Assembly (NCBI GenBank): GCA_965601455.1
Contig: OZ271831.1
Coordinates: forward strand, 2,790,001 to 2,854,000
Length of the DNA stretch: 64,000 bases
Source of the DNA: JANQEU01 sp965601455
GTDB taxonomy: Bacteria > Bacteroidota > Bacteroidia > Cytophagales > Cyclobacteriaceae
Direction of reading: 5' to 3'
Shown here: positions 33,201 to 40,197 of the stretch, piece after piece
How the letters are laid out: the number at the start of each line of letters is the position of its first letter
Position numbering within the stretch: the first letter of the stretch is position 1
Made by a program: the position numbers and the translations under genes
The notes under the pieces: generated by a model
What the model was told of the DNA's origin: nothing
Seen by the model: only the letters and a program-made list of their open reading frames with translations
Databases searched by the model: none

Positions 33201-33390
33201 TGGCCTTCCGTACTTCAGAATCCGGACCATGGCAGTGGTAGCATTTATCAGATAATATTGGCTTTACATCAAAACTGTAGCTGACTACTCCATCTAACTG
33301 ATTGTATTCGGATTGTACTTCTTGTGGTAAATCCGGGCTACAACTGAAAAGTATAATTAGGACTAAAAAGAAATGATAGGGTTTTTTCAT
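30256..33390 (-). CDS. Lipoprotein with PSCyt1 heme domain, DUF1549, LamG and DUF1553
   Basis: A 1044-residue lipoprotein (LVLIILFSC, Cys17). Domains in order: planctomycete cytochrome c (PSCyt1) with C-x-x-C-H in DKCYHCHGPD (about 49-58) and a downstream YVMPP loop; DUF1549 (about 150-360) with TMDLTGLPP, EWLDVARYADSHG and ECSRCHDHKFDPIS, where the second C-x-x-C-H could bind another heme; a laminin-G/concanavalin-like domain (about 440-640) with KWNHLFVSYDG; and DUF1553 (about 715-990) with NRGQYDQPTEEVLPG, NRYWQMIFGQGLV and RTNTPLQALALLNDP. Such proteins are typical of Planctomycetes and Verrucomicrobia. It starts the operon and probably acts at the cell surface with the DUF1501 protein, perhaps on a polysaccharide, which the LamG domain would bind. 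The activity is not established. Confidence 0.92.
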   Translation of the reverse strand: MKKPYHFFLVLIILFSCSPDLPQEVQSEYNQLDGVVSYSFDVKPILSDKCYHCHGPDSEVRKANLRLDTKEGLFKEGVEGIRAFVSGNVSKSEAIKRILSTEPEYVMPPVDSHRELSKKEIATLIKWVEQGAKWERHWSFIPPIKTSPLPSDWKTNNEIDDFIHEKLRDKGLEPSVDAEKERLLRRVTMDLTGLPPSISQQEQFMNDPSPNAYEQLVDRLLSSSAYAERMTLEWLDVARYADSHGFHADGLRKAWPWRDWVIQAFKENKPYNEFITEQLAGDLLPNPTRDQIIATAFNRNHPMTAEGGVVDEEFRVEYVLDRTNTVGTALMGLTLECSRCHDHKFDPISQKEYYQVSAFFNNVREVGMTGDDGDYGPMVLLSTDESESEKAYLEGKIDSLTRTKETLKTDSYRTISPSIHVRFEKVSQLEEDNYLDDQQNLAAQGKLDFIEGINDKAISFDSQYDKVFINDFGDFNSHEPFAISVWVNLQKETGKTKVIVGNAGEKNNLWRGWDFYLDSTNHLSFRLIHSLPHNMIHVKSKESVQLDKWNHLFVSYDGSMDSEGVELAINGKKAERIEVYNRLYKNILPIEVNRELSDRGLQVGQSYRAFTGDNGILNGYLDEMLIFENQVPVNEAAKIMEQSINTVKASASVPAGEKLNRIDKELKTARGEYLALMDTIPELMVMEEMSKPRSSFILNRGQYDQPTEEVLPGAVNEVLPFDSNRWPANRLGLAKWLFDEENPLTARVAVNRYWQMIFGQGLVATANDFGNQGSLPTHPELLDWLAVDLMESGWDVKALIKKMVMSATYQQSSTSTEKHMEKDPQNTWLARAPSYRWQAEFIRDNALAASGLLNSNVGGESVKPYQPEGLWIELGNFSYYLLTYKQDEGEKQYRRSMYTFIRRTSPPPFMTLFDAPPREVCTITRERTNTPLQALALLNDPQFVEAGRALATRVARMSLDSVDERIEAAFKLALSRVPDDDEVRILKDLYEEEKKLFMDNESDINEYLAVGDFEIPGELKNSDLAALSLVTNTILNMDEAYTKR

Positions 33391-33442
33391 ATGCTGTTAG
33401 AGATATGGAAAATACTACAAGGCCTGCAAAAAAAGAAATCAA

Positions 33443-33457
33443 TGCATGAATCATGCA
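33443..33457. promoter_or_regulatory. 15-bp palindrome upstream of the DUF1549 operon
   Basis: TGCATGA-A-TCATGCA is a perfect inverted repeat 53 bp upstream of the ATG at 33390. It has the size of a dimer operator. It overlaps no gene. Confidence 0.45.
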
Positions 33458-33594
33458 CATTCACCATTTGACAAATTATCAATCACCCCTGTTACAATGT
33501 CTTACAGATTTTCGTAATAAGACCTTACATCAGTTAAAGACATTCCAATGAGGTTACTACCACTAGAATGCGCTCTAATTCACTTAAATCGTAG

Positions 33595-33633
33595 TTTTTG
33601 TCCCTTTTGTCCAATTCAATGTCCTTTTTGTCC
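33595..33633 (+). promoter_or_regulatory. Tandem GTCC direct repeats, possible AraC-type binding site
   Basis: GTCC occurs at 33600, 33609, 33621 and 33630, each preceded by T-rich sequence (TTTTTGTCC at 33595 and 33625, TTTTGTCC at 33605). The two pairs (9 bp apart within each pair) are offset by 21 bp, two helical turns. That is the layout expected for an AraC-family dimer, and an AraC-type regulator is encoded two genes on. Confidence 0.5.
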
Positions 33634-33693
33634 TAAACGAGAGCATGACATTTGCCGTGTAATTCAACCATTACAGCAGACCAAGCTCATATT

Positions 33694-34344
33694 ATGCACA
33701 AGACTTTTAAACAAGGTGAAACCGCCCCCGAATTCGAACTTCCTTCCGTCGCTGGAGGTATGGTATCGTTGAGGGACTTTGTTGGTAAGAAGTCGATTGT
33801 GATCTTCAACCGCTGTATTAATTGTCCATTCAGCATTCTCTCTCTTCAGGACCTTCAATCACAAATTCATCAACTGGAAGATGAAGATGTGTCAGTGATT
33901 ATGATTTTTCCGTCGTCAATCGAAACCTTAAGAAAGTCAATAGACTCATCCCTTCATAGCGAGAATCTTTTTCTGCTCGCCGATGAGTCCATGAAAAGTT
34001 ACAAAGATTATAAGATCCCTTCCTCAATTATTGGAGAACTGCGAACGCTTTTGGCCCCGAAGAAACTGGTCAAGGCCCTTGGCCAAATTTCTTCGGGTGT
34101 CTTTAGCATGAAGGGGAACCTATTGCAGATGCCCGGCAGTTTTCTAATCGATGAGTTCGGGATGATAGATGAGGTGAAAATTGGCAAGACATTTTCAGAC
34201 CTAATTTCTATCGATAAGATCAGAGATTGGTGCCAGAGTTCATTACAAGTTGAATTGGGAAATCACCTGGAATTACTCTCTCAATTGGCTGATTCTCATT
34301 GTTCAAGTGATACTCTATTAATATCTTACTTCGAAAAGGAGTAG
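33694..34344 (+). CDS. Peroxiredoxin/redoxin-like protein with CXXC site
   Basis: Read from the ATG at 33694 (216 residues); the upstream in-frame TTG at 33652 adds no family sequence. The thioredoxin fold is clear: GETAPEFELPSVAGGMVSLRD, then VIFNR and the site C41-I-N-C44-P-F at the place of the peroxidatic Cys of AhpC/TSA proteins, and later GSFLIDEFGMIDEVKIG. Members of this AhpC-TSA-like group reduce peroxides or exchange disulfides. The protein is cytoplasmic (no signal). It is divergent to the extracellular cytochrome operon and 48 bp upstream of the kinase-regulator gene, which suggests a redox link. Confidence 0.78.
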   Translation: MHKTFKQGETAPEFELPSVAGGMVSLRDFVGKKSIVIFNRCINCPFSILSLQDLQSQIHQLEDEDVSVIMIFPSSIETLRKSIDSSLHSENLFLLADESMKSYKDYKIPSSIIGELRTLLAPKKLVKALGQISSGVFSMKGNLLQMPGSFLIDEFGMIDEVKIGKTFSDLISIDKIRDWCQSSLQVELGNHLELLSQLADSHCSSDTLLISYFEKE

Positions 34345-34392
34345 ATCTTCCTGAATTAATGGCTTGGCGGAGATCACAAATCTCGCGTTTTC

Positions 34393-36126
34393 ATGGCTTT
34401 CCTATTGCTCTACCTATTTGCAAACGAAGCGTCAGTGCTGTATCAGGACTTGCCGGATACCATGTCTTCCAACCCCGACCGTGGTCTGCTGACACTGGTT
34501 TTTGTGTTGGGTGTTACTTCCGCATTTTTCATCTATTTGTATTTCATGGGTCGATGGCAAATGCGACAGAAACTAAGGGAGAAAGACAAGCAAATTTCCG
34601 ATTACAAATCACGCCTTTTTGCCAATATTTCGCATGAATTGAGAACCCCATTAACTCTCATCAAGGGTTCTATATCTGAAATTCTTCTCAGGAAAACCAT
34701 TAGCCAGGAAGAATCCAATTCTGTCCATCGTATTGCTCAAAATACAGATGCTTTAATCTCACTTTCTGACAGAATATCTGAAATCGCACGATATGAGAGA
34801 TCCTTTTACGAATCGGAAAAAGTTGATATTAACCTAAAGGCGTTCCTAACCAGTATTCTGTCCTCTATTCAAGCAACCGCAATTGAAAAGAGCATCAGTT
34901 TTCAAGCAGATTTTCAGGTTGATCAGGATCTAAATGCACATTTAGATGATAAAATGCTAAAAGCAGTCATCGATGGGCTCTTGCTAAATGCAATCCGGTA
35001 TACATCAAGGAATGGAACCGTGTACTTCAAGGTTAAGGCCAATGGCGATCTCCTGACCATCCTCATACGTGATACAGGTAAGGGCATAGACAAAAAGGAT
35101 CTACCCAATATATACAAAGATTATTACCGTACCAGCAATCCTTCAGAGAGGGATGATTCAGGGTTTGGACTTGGGTTGCATCTTATTAAAAAATTAATGG
35201 AAAGCGTTGATGGAACGATCGACATAGAAAGTGAGCTTGGGAATGGAACTACTGTCGAAGTTCGGATACCGCTAGAACCCGCCAGACAGTCGGGCGTAAA
35301 ATCCATGCAAGTACTTGATATGGAAGAAGGTCTGACGGATCCCTCACAACCCAACGAAATACTTCAGGATAGGTTGGTGATGGTTATTGAAGACTTACCA
35401 GAAATGCGTCTATTTCTAGAAAGAATCCTAAAGAAAAGATACAAGGTGGTTACCGCCGAGGATGGAATGGATGGGATAGCAAAACTACACAGTTTAAATG
35501 AGGAGGTATCTCTAATTATCTCAGACCTGATGATGCCTAAAATGGATGGCTTTGAAGTTCTGCAATACGTGAGGGAGCATGATGACCTAAAGCACATCCC
35601 CTTCCTAATCCTAACTGCACGAAACGCAGAGGAAGACCACCTGAAAGCCTTTACTATTGGTGTTGACGATTACCTTACCAAACCATTTAATGCCGAAGTA
35701 TTACTGGCTCACTGCCATCACCTGATGTTAAATTCCACCCGAAGGACAGCTGATGTAAGTGAAAAAGAAGATGATACGTTACCAATTTCTCCCGACGCCG
35801 GCATAGCAGACCGGGATTGGTTGAGGAAAGTTCAACTCATAGCTGAAGACAACCTGGAAAATCAAAACTTCAACCTCTTTGTGCTTTCTGATGAAATGGC
35901 ATTGAGTGAACGGCAATTCAGGCGGAAAATGAAATCACTTACCGGATTGTCTCCTGTGGAATACGTCCGAGAAATTAAGTTGAACCATGCAAAACGGATG
36001 TTAGAAACCGGAAAATACCAGGGTATAGCAGAAGTAGCCTACAAAGTAGGTTTCAGCGATCCGGGGTACTTTTCTAAAATGTATAAAAAACGATTTGGTC
36101 ATTCACCTTTAGAGGAAAAGGTTTGA
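34393..36126 (+). CDS. One-piece histidine kinase / receiver / AraC regulator, short-sensor form
   Basis: The 577-residue protein has: a short N-terminus with one clear helix (about 31-51) and a possible weak one at 1-10; HisKA with the phosphorylated His81 (FANISHELRTPLTL); a HATPase domain (N-box near LLNAIRYTSRNG, G1 RDTGKGID, G2 GFGLGLHL); a receiver domain with phospho-acceptor Asp388 (IISDLMMPKMDG) and the KPF site; and a C-terminal AraC helix-turn-helix pair (about 478-577; FVLSDEMALSERQFRRKMKS and IAEVAYKVGFSDPGYFSK). This is the hybrid two-component plan of Bacteroidota, but the large periplasmic sensor is missing. The signal must enter through the membrane helix or a partner. Targets may be the GTCC repeats upstream. 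Confidence 0.9.
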   Translation: MAFLLLYLFANEASVLYQDLPDTMSSNPDRGLLTLVFVLGVTSAFFIYLYFMGRWQMRQKLREKDKQISDYKSRLFANISHELRTPLTLIKGSISEILLRKTISQEESNSVHRIAQNTDALISLSDRISEIARYERSFYESEKVDINLKAFLTSILSSIQATAIEKSISFQADFQVDQDLNAHLDDKMLKAVIDGLLLNAIRYTSRNGTVYFKVKANGDLLTILIRDTGKGIDKKDLPNIYKDYYRTSNPSERDDSGFGLGLHLIKKLMESVDGTIDIESELGNGTTVEVRIPLEPARQSGVKSMQVLDMEEGLTDPSQPNEILQDRLVMVIEDLPEMRLFLERILKKRYKVVTAEDGMDGIAKLHSLNEEVSLIISDLMMPKMDGFEVLQYVREHDDLKHIPFLILTARNAEEDHLKAFTIGVDDYLTKPFNAEVLLAHCHHLMLNSTRRTADVSEKEDDTLPISPDAGIADRDWLRKVQLIAEDNLENQNFNLFVLSDEMALSERQFRRKMKSLTGLSPVEYVREIKLNHAKRMLETGKYQGIAEVAYKVGFSDPGYFSKMYKKRFGHSPLEEKV

Positions 36127-36275
36127 TTGGATTAAATTCCTTGTTCCAATCGAAAATGGGTCCTTCCCTCTCCAATTTTATTCCCGATCACCTCCATTTA
36201 TTCCCAATCGCACAGCTAACTAGCTGAAAAGACACTCATACTATTAGATTAGCTGCCTCATCATTGAGATCTGCT

Positions 36276-36404
36276 ATGAAAAATTTTCTTAAATTTCTAA
36301 TGGGTGTTATTCGAACCGAATTCTTCAGTATTCGAAGAATCAACGCCTTAAAAAAACTCAAATCGAATAAAAAAATCAGAGACCTCCACGCAGTTGAGTG
36401 GTAG
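36276..36404 (+). CDS. Small basic ORF (42 residues), hypothetical
   Basis: ATG at 36276 to TAG at 36402-36404. The peptide begins MKNFLKFLMGVIRTEFFSIR and is rich in Lys and Arg (12 of 42) with a hydrophobic first third, so it could form an amphipathic, membrane-seeking helix. It lies 149 bp after the kinase-regulator gene on the same strand and 2 bp from the convergent stop at 36407. There is no database evidence; it may be chance. Confidence 0.35.
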   Translation: MKNFLKFLMGVIRTEFFSIRRINALKKLKSNKKIRDLHAVEW

Positions 36405-36406
36405 AA

Positions 36407-37513
36407 CTATTTGTCAAGAAGGTATCCTAAAAAACTGGCATCCCCAGTTACCGTCAAACCGGGTCCAACAAAGCGTCCGAAGAAATTTGACCCATTGATT
36501 TGGAAAGTTCCTCCTCCGAAATAAGCAACTATCAAAACTTTACCGTCAGGCACACTATAACTTCCAGAGTTCAGATTAACCGCTATGTACTGAATATCGG
36601 CATCCGTGAAGAATCCGTGTAAGTTTATGGGTTGTCCTGGATCAGTTTGAACCTCAAGAAGCATTCCCTCACCTAGAACAAATTGAGCCGATGGTGCTGT
36701 TTCCCTTCGGCCATACCCATCAAAGGAAGCGTCGCCATCGATCGTGAAAAAAAAGTAATTCGATCTCCAGTCCATGATATAGAAATTTTTCCCAATGGGT
36801 ACCTGAAAAGAAGTCACATTGGTCCCGAAGACAATGGAATCCAATTGAAAACCATCGGGATAGCTAAAATCAAAATCATTAGACTCTGGAAGTGGAGTCT
36901 CTATCGCTGCTGGCAGTTTTACAGATCCTCCTCCTTTACTTAGAAACAACGAGTCATTGTCAATACTTAAAACCTGAATCTCGTTAGTAATTGAACTGTC
37001 TAATTCAGTTTCTAATTTATCATTCCAATTGGCAACATCTGAAGTAGTGATTGAAGATGCTATGCTCTCTCCATAAACGGGATCCGACTCAATAGCGCTG
37101 GTTGCGGACTCAGCATGCAAAGCGTAAGGTACACTCAGCAATTGATTCCCCCCTTGAAGGGTGTAGTTTGAACCCCCATTCAAATCCACCTCAATATGGA
37201 TAAACAGGTTTCCTTCCGACCAACTGATAGAGGAGAAACTGTCCGTAGTAGAACCCGTTCCAATTTCAAGTGATGCTACACCGTTTGCATCTGTGTTAAC
37301 CTCATGCGTTTCACTGTATATTGTAGTACCGTCTAATCCTCCTTGCGATATAGAAATTCTTAATCCTATTTCACTTGATACTACAAGACCGTCAGAATCC
37401 CTTACCACAGTCTGGAAGGAGAATTTTTGTGGAGCTTGCGCATAGACCGGAATACATAACAGTGGAAGTAAACCTAAGGAAAGTATGACGATAATTACAT
37501 TGGATCTTTTCAT
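36407..37513 (-). CDS. Secreted surface protein of the Bacteroidota tail-fibre-like group
   Basis: The 368-residue protein has a signal peptide (MKRSNVIIVILSLGLLPLLCIPVYAQ). It then has the common Bacteroidota phrase set APQKFSFQTVVRDSDGLVVS, GTTIYSETHEVNTDANGVAS, GNLFIHIEVDLNGG and LLSVPYALHAESAT, normally found in large exported adhesin or tail-collar-like proteins. The C-terminal half is beta-rich, but I see no type IX sorting domain. Its ATG overlaps by 4 bp the stop of the upstream T9SS-tail gene, so the two are co-expressed and may be secreted together. Confidence 0.75.
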   Translation of the reverse strand: MKRSNVIIVILSLGLLPLLCIPVYAQAPQKFSFQTVVRDSDGLVVSSEIGLRISISQGGLDGTTIYSETHEVNTDANGVASLEIGTGSTTDSFSSISWSEGNLFIHIEVDLNGGSNYTLQGGNQLLSVPYALHAESATSAIESDPVYGESIASSITTSDVANWNDKLETELDSSITNEIQVLSIDNDSLFLSKGGGSVKLPAAIETPLPESNDFDFSYPDGFQLDSIVFGTNVTSFQVPIGKNFYIMDWRSNYFFFTIDGDASFDGYGRRETAPSAQFVLGEGMLLEVQTDPGQPINLHGFFTDADIQYIAVNLNSGSYSVPDGKVLIVAYFGGGTFQINGSNFFGRFVGPGLTVTGDASFLGYLLDK

Positions 37514-38001
37514 TGAGTTTTAAGTATCTTGACAGTCCGTAATAGCCGATCATGGTTATAGAACCTTAGATAGTATAAACCACTTTTAATTCCTCTAATG
37601 TCTAGGTAGTTGCTTTGATTCAATGTATTTATAGTTCTACCATTTGAATCCGTAAGAACACCGATAATTGGTTCTTGGAGTCCGGTGACTTGAAGTCCGG
37701 TTGAAGATGGATTTGGATAAACCTCAATATCGGAGACAAGCGATTCCAGAGCAAGGACCGATTCATCTTCTCGAGATTCTTCATCAATAACAAAGACATC
37801 TGATAAATTCCCTTCTGTAGAACTTACAGGCATAAAAACCAGAGATCCAACCGCATATCTTATCCCTTCAAAGGATGCCGAGGCTGGCAAAACTCGATTT
37901 TGGGCGGAAATTCTGGTACAATTAGCAAAGATTATAATTACTAAGGTTAGTCTGTAGACTGACACTGGCCGATTTAAAAGTTGGTTGTATTGAAGGTACA
38001 A
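37510..38001 (-). CDS. Short exported protein with type IX secretion C-terminal sorting domain
   Basis: A 163-residue protein with an N-terminal hydrophobic signal (about 17-34, ending RISAQ) and a C-terminal T9SS type A sorting domain: VYPNPSSTGLQVTGL, TDSNGRTINTLNQSNYLDI, SGLYYLRFYNHDRLL and TVKILKTQ. The stretch before it is only about 50 residues, so this is nearly a bare sorting domain. Type IX sorting is unique to Bacteroidota and sends proteins across the outer membrane. It is coupled to the tail-fibre-like gene downstream. Confidence 0.85.
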   Translation of the reverse strand: MYLQYNQLLNRPVSVYRLTLVIIIFANCTRISAQNRVLPASASFEGIRYAVGSLVFMPVSSTEGNLSDVFVIDEESREDESVLALESLVSDIEVYPNPSSTGLQVTGLQEPIIGVLTDSNGRTINTLNQSNYLDIRGIKSGLYYLRFYNHDRLLRTVKILKTQ

Positions 38002-38489
38002 TTAGGATAATTGTTCTGCAAGAATCCGAATTAAATGTTTCCTAGCTGTTTAAATATTTCTGGTTAAGAGCCGTCAAGAGTAGGACAAATGAAAAAAAAA
38101 TCATTTCTAAGTAAAGAAATCAAAAATTCAATGAACTCTAAGGTAAGAATTATGTTAGCGTATCAGGGGTGAGATAGATAGCGTGTAGTTGGTAGGTGCG
38201 AGCCCCTTCTTTATACTGTTAGTTAGGTTAGTTGGGAGGCTCCTGAAGGAGTCTCTTTTTTTTGCTACAAGAATCAAAAGAAATATTTCATTTAAGAAAT
38301 TATCTTCTGTCAAAAGAACTCATTTCTTCGTATTCCCCCTCCGATTATTGGCTGAATTGACTCTCATTATAAATTGTTCCCTTTTATCTTCATGGAACAA
38401 AATGTTTACGGGCAAAGAAGTTTAACGATTCTAAACCGAGCGCCTGACTGCCCGTTTGAGTTTCTTTCCATATTGCTTAAATTAAGAGT
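38002..38489. other. 488-bp intergenic region with a short ORF and a strong terminator
   Basis: The region holds a 27-codon ORF at 38089-38172 (MKKKSFLSKEIKNSMNSKVR...), followed by about 60 nt and a strong plus-strand terminator (38236-38263). Further on, inverted arms ACGGGCA (38408-38414) and TGCCCGT (38449-38455) flank a loop. No longer gene is credible: a TTG-initiated frame at 38189-38425 runs through the terminator. It may encode a small RNA or a tiny peptide transcript. Confidence 0.5.
38236..38263 (+). terminator. Strong terminator with no long gene upstream
   Basis: GAGGCTCC (38236-38243) pairs with GGAGTCTC (38248-38255, one G-T pair) around a TGAA tetraloop, followed by eight T residues (38256-38263). 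It must end a plus-strand transcript, yet the only upstream plus-strand frame is the 27-codon ORF at 38089. Confidence 0.8.
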
Positions 38490-38708
38490 ATGAATAAAGC
38501 ACAGCAAATCGGTATTCTACTCATTCTCATAGGAGGGTTTTTTGTTTACTGGGCATATACCCACTCCCCTAATGCCGCACTAGGTCAAAAGATTGGAAAC
38601 ATGGTCAGTGGATCATATACTATGAGCCCTACAGGTTATTATGCAAGTATGGCAGCAGGATTATTGTTGGTTGTCTGGGGAATTATGCGATTCATAAAAG
38701 GAAAGTGA
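38490..38708 (+). CDS. Small membrane protein, DUF3185 type
   Basis: The 72-residue protein has two hydrophobic helices (about 6-24 and 50-68) with the DUF3185 pattern QQIGILLILIGGFFVYWAY and GYYASMAAGLLLVVWGIMRF. The function is unknown. It lies 182 bp upstream of der and may be transcribed alone. Confidence 0.75.
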   Translation: MNKAQQIGILLILIGGFFVYWAYTHSPNAALGQKIGNMVSGSYTMSPTGYYASMAAGLLLVVWGIMRFIKGK

Positions 38709-38889
38709 TTGAATAGGAATCAAACAACACTTAAGAAGTTCATATCCTTTCAATAAATCTTCCCTAACGCCGTAGTACAAACTCCTTTGCTTATCAACTT
38801 CCTGTAAAGCAATCAACATTCTGGACGAATTGATCTATGCCAATTAATTTCACCTGCGAATAGTTGTAACTTGCACCGCAAAACGTAAA

Positions 38890-40197
38890 ATGTCGAACAT
38901 TCTCGCTATAGTAGGTCGTCCCAACGTAGGTAAATCCACACTTTTCAATCGATTAGTAGAAAAGAAAAGTGCCATTATGGATGATGAGCCAGGAGTTACC
39001 CGAGACCGACACTATGGAAGAGCAGAGTGGAATGGAAAAACATTCACTGTCATCGATACTGGTGGTTATGTCGAGGGTTCGGAGGACATTTTTGAAGAGG
39101 CAATTCGAAAGCAAGTAAAGGAAGCACTTGAAGAAGCAACCGTTGTTCTTTTCATGGTGGATACAGAAACTGGCCTACACCCCTTGGATCAAGATTTTGC
39201 CAATGTTCTAAGGGAAATATCAAAGCCAGTGTTTACCATAGGTAACAAGTCGGATAACCTGGAAAGATCTATGGGAGTTGCAGAATTTTACAGTCTGGGT
39301 CTTTCAGGAGAAATATTTCCGGTTTCATCGGTGAGTGGATCCGGAACTGGTGATCTGCTGGATGAGATAGTGAAACACTTCGATGAAGAAGGAGAAGAAG
39401 AAGAAACGGAACTTCCAAGAATTGCGATTCTGGGAAGACCCAATGCGGGAAAATCCTCCTTTCTTAATGCGCTTATTGGCGAGGATCGTTCCATAGTCAC
39501 AGACATTGCCGGTACTACAAGAGATGCCATCCATACCCGGTATAATCTATTCGGTAAAGACTTCATGCTTACGGATACGGCAGGAATTCGAAAAAAAGCA
39601 AAGGTTAAAGAAGATATTGAATTCTATTCTGTGCTTCGCGCTATTCAGGCGCTTCAAGATAGCGATGTCTGTATTGTAATGGTTGATGCCACTCGAGGAT
39701 TTGAGTCACAGGACATGAACATCATTTCGCTTGCGGATAAGTATAAAAAAGGATCCATCATCATGGTAAATAAGTGGGATCTGGTTACCAAAGACACAAT
39801 GACATCCGAACACTTGAGAAAAGCTATTGTCGAGAAGCTAGGGCCTTTATCATATATCCCAATACTTTTCACTAGTGTAATCAATAAACAGCGAATTTTT
39901 CAAACCATTGAAAAAGCACTTGAGGTCTTTGAAAGCCGAAGACAACGCATACCAACTTCAAAACTCAATGAGGCCCTCTTACCGGAAATCGAGCGATATC
40001 CTCCACCAGCTGTCCGCGGAAAATATATCAAAATAAAGTACATCACTCAACTACCCACAAAAAGTCCAACTTTTGCTTTTTTCTGCAACTACCCAAAAGA
40101 TGTGAAAGAAGCTTATCAACGATTTCTTACGAATAAAATTCGATCTCATTTTAATTTTGATGGAGTACCCATTCGAATTGTACTGAGGAAAAAGTAG
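38890..40197 (+). CDS. der: GTPase Der (EngA), 50S subunit assembly
   Basis: The 435-residue protein has two GTPase domains in a row, the mark of Der. Domain one has GRPNVGKSTLF, DTGG and NKSD; domain two has GRPNAGKSSFL, DTAGIRKKAKV and NKWD. A C-terminal KH-like domain follows (about 350-435, ending FDGVPIRIVLRKK). Der helps late 50S ribosome assembly and is usually essential. With era at 2.2-3.1 kb, two ribosome-assembly GTPases lie in this window. The next gene starts on the first base after the stop. Confidence 0.96.
   Translation: MSNILAIVGRPNVGKSTLFNRLVEKKSAIMDDEPGVTRDRHYGRAEWNGKTFTVIDTGGYVEGSEDIFEEAIRKQVKEALEEATVVLFMVDTETGLHPLDQDFANVLREISKPVFTIGNKSDNLERSMGVAEFYSLGLSGEIFPVSSVSGSGTGDLLDEIVKHFDEEGEEEETELPRIAILGRPNAGKSSFLNALIGEDRSIVTDIAGTTRDAIHTRYNLFGKDFMLTDTAGIRKKAKVKEDIEFYSVLRAIQALQDSDVCIVMVDATRGFESQDMNIISLADKYKKGSIIMVNKWDLVTKDTMTSEHLRKAIVEKLGPLSYIPILFTSVINKQRIFQTIEKALEVFESRRQRIPTSKLNEALLPEIERYPPPAVRGKYIKIKYITQLPTKSPTFAFFCNYPKDVKEAYQRFLTNKIRSHFNFDGVPIRIVLRKK

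Larger units (their letters stand above)
33391..33693. other. Divergent control region between the DUF1549 operon and the redoxin gene
   Basis: This 303-bp intergenic stretch holds no convincing gene. It carries a 15-bp perfect palindrome (33443-33457) and an ordered set of GTCC direct repeats (33595-33633), both listed separately. Both operons start from it in opposite directions. Confidence 0.7.

Noticed and set aside
33548..33772. Cys-rich ORF upstream of the redoxin gene (FCPFCP... pattern)
   Set aside because: The Cys codons come from the TTTTTGTCC direct repeats read in one frame, and the ORF runs on through the redoxin gene in another frame. The repeats are better explained as a binding site.
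26450..36126. Recently transferred genomic island
   Set aside because: No integrase, tRNA end, IS or repeat border was seen and base composition looks like that of neighbours by eye; the planctomycete-like domains alone do not prove transfer.
38189..38425. TTG-initiated 78-codon frame after the 27-codon ORF
   Set aside because: It passes straight through a strong terminator and has no protein-like composition.
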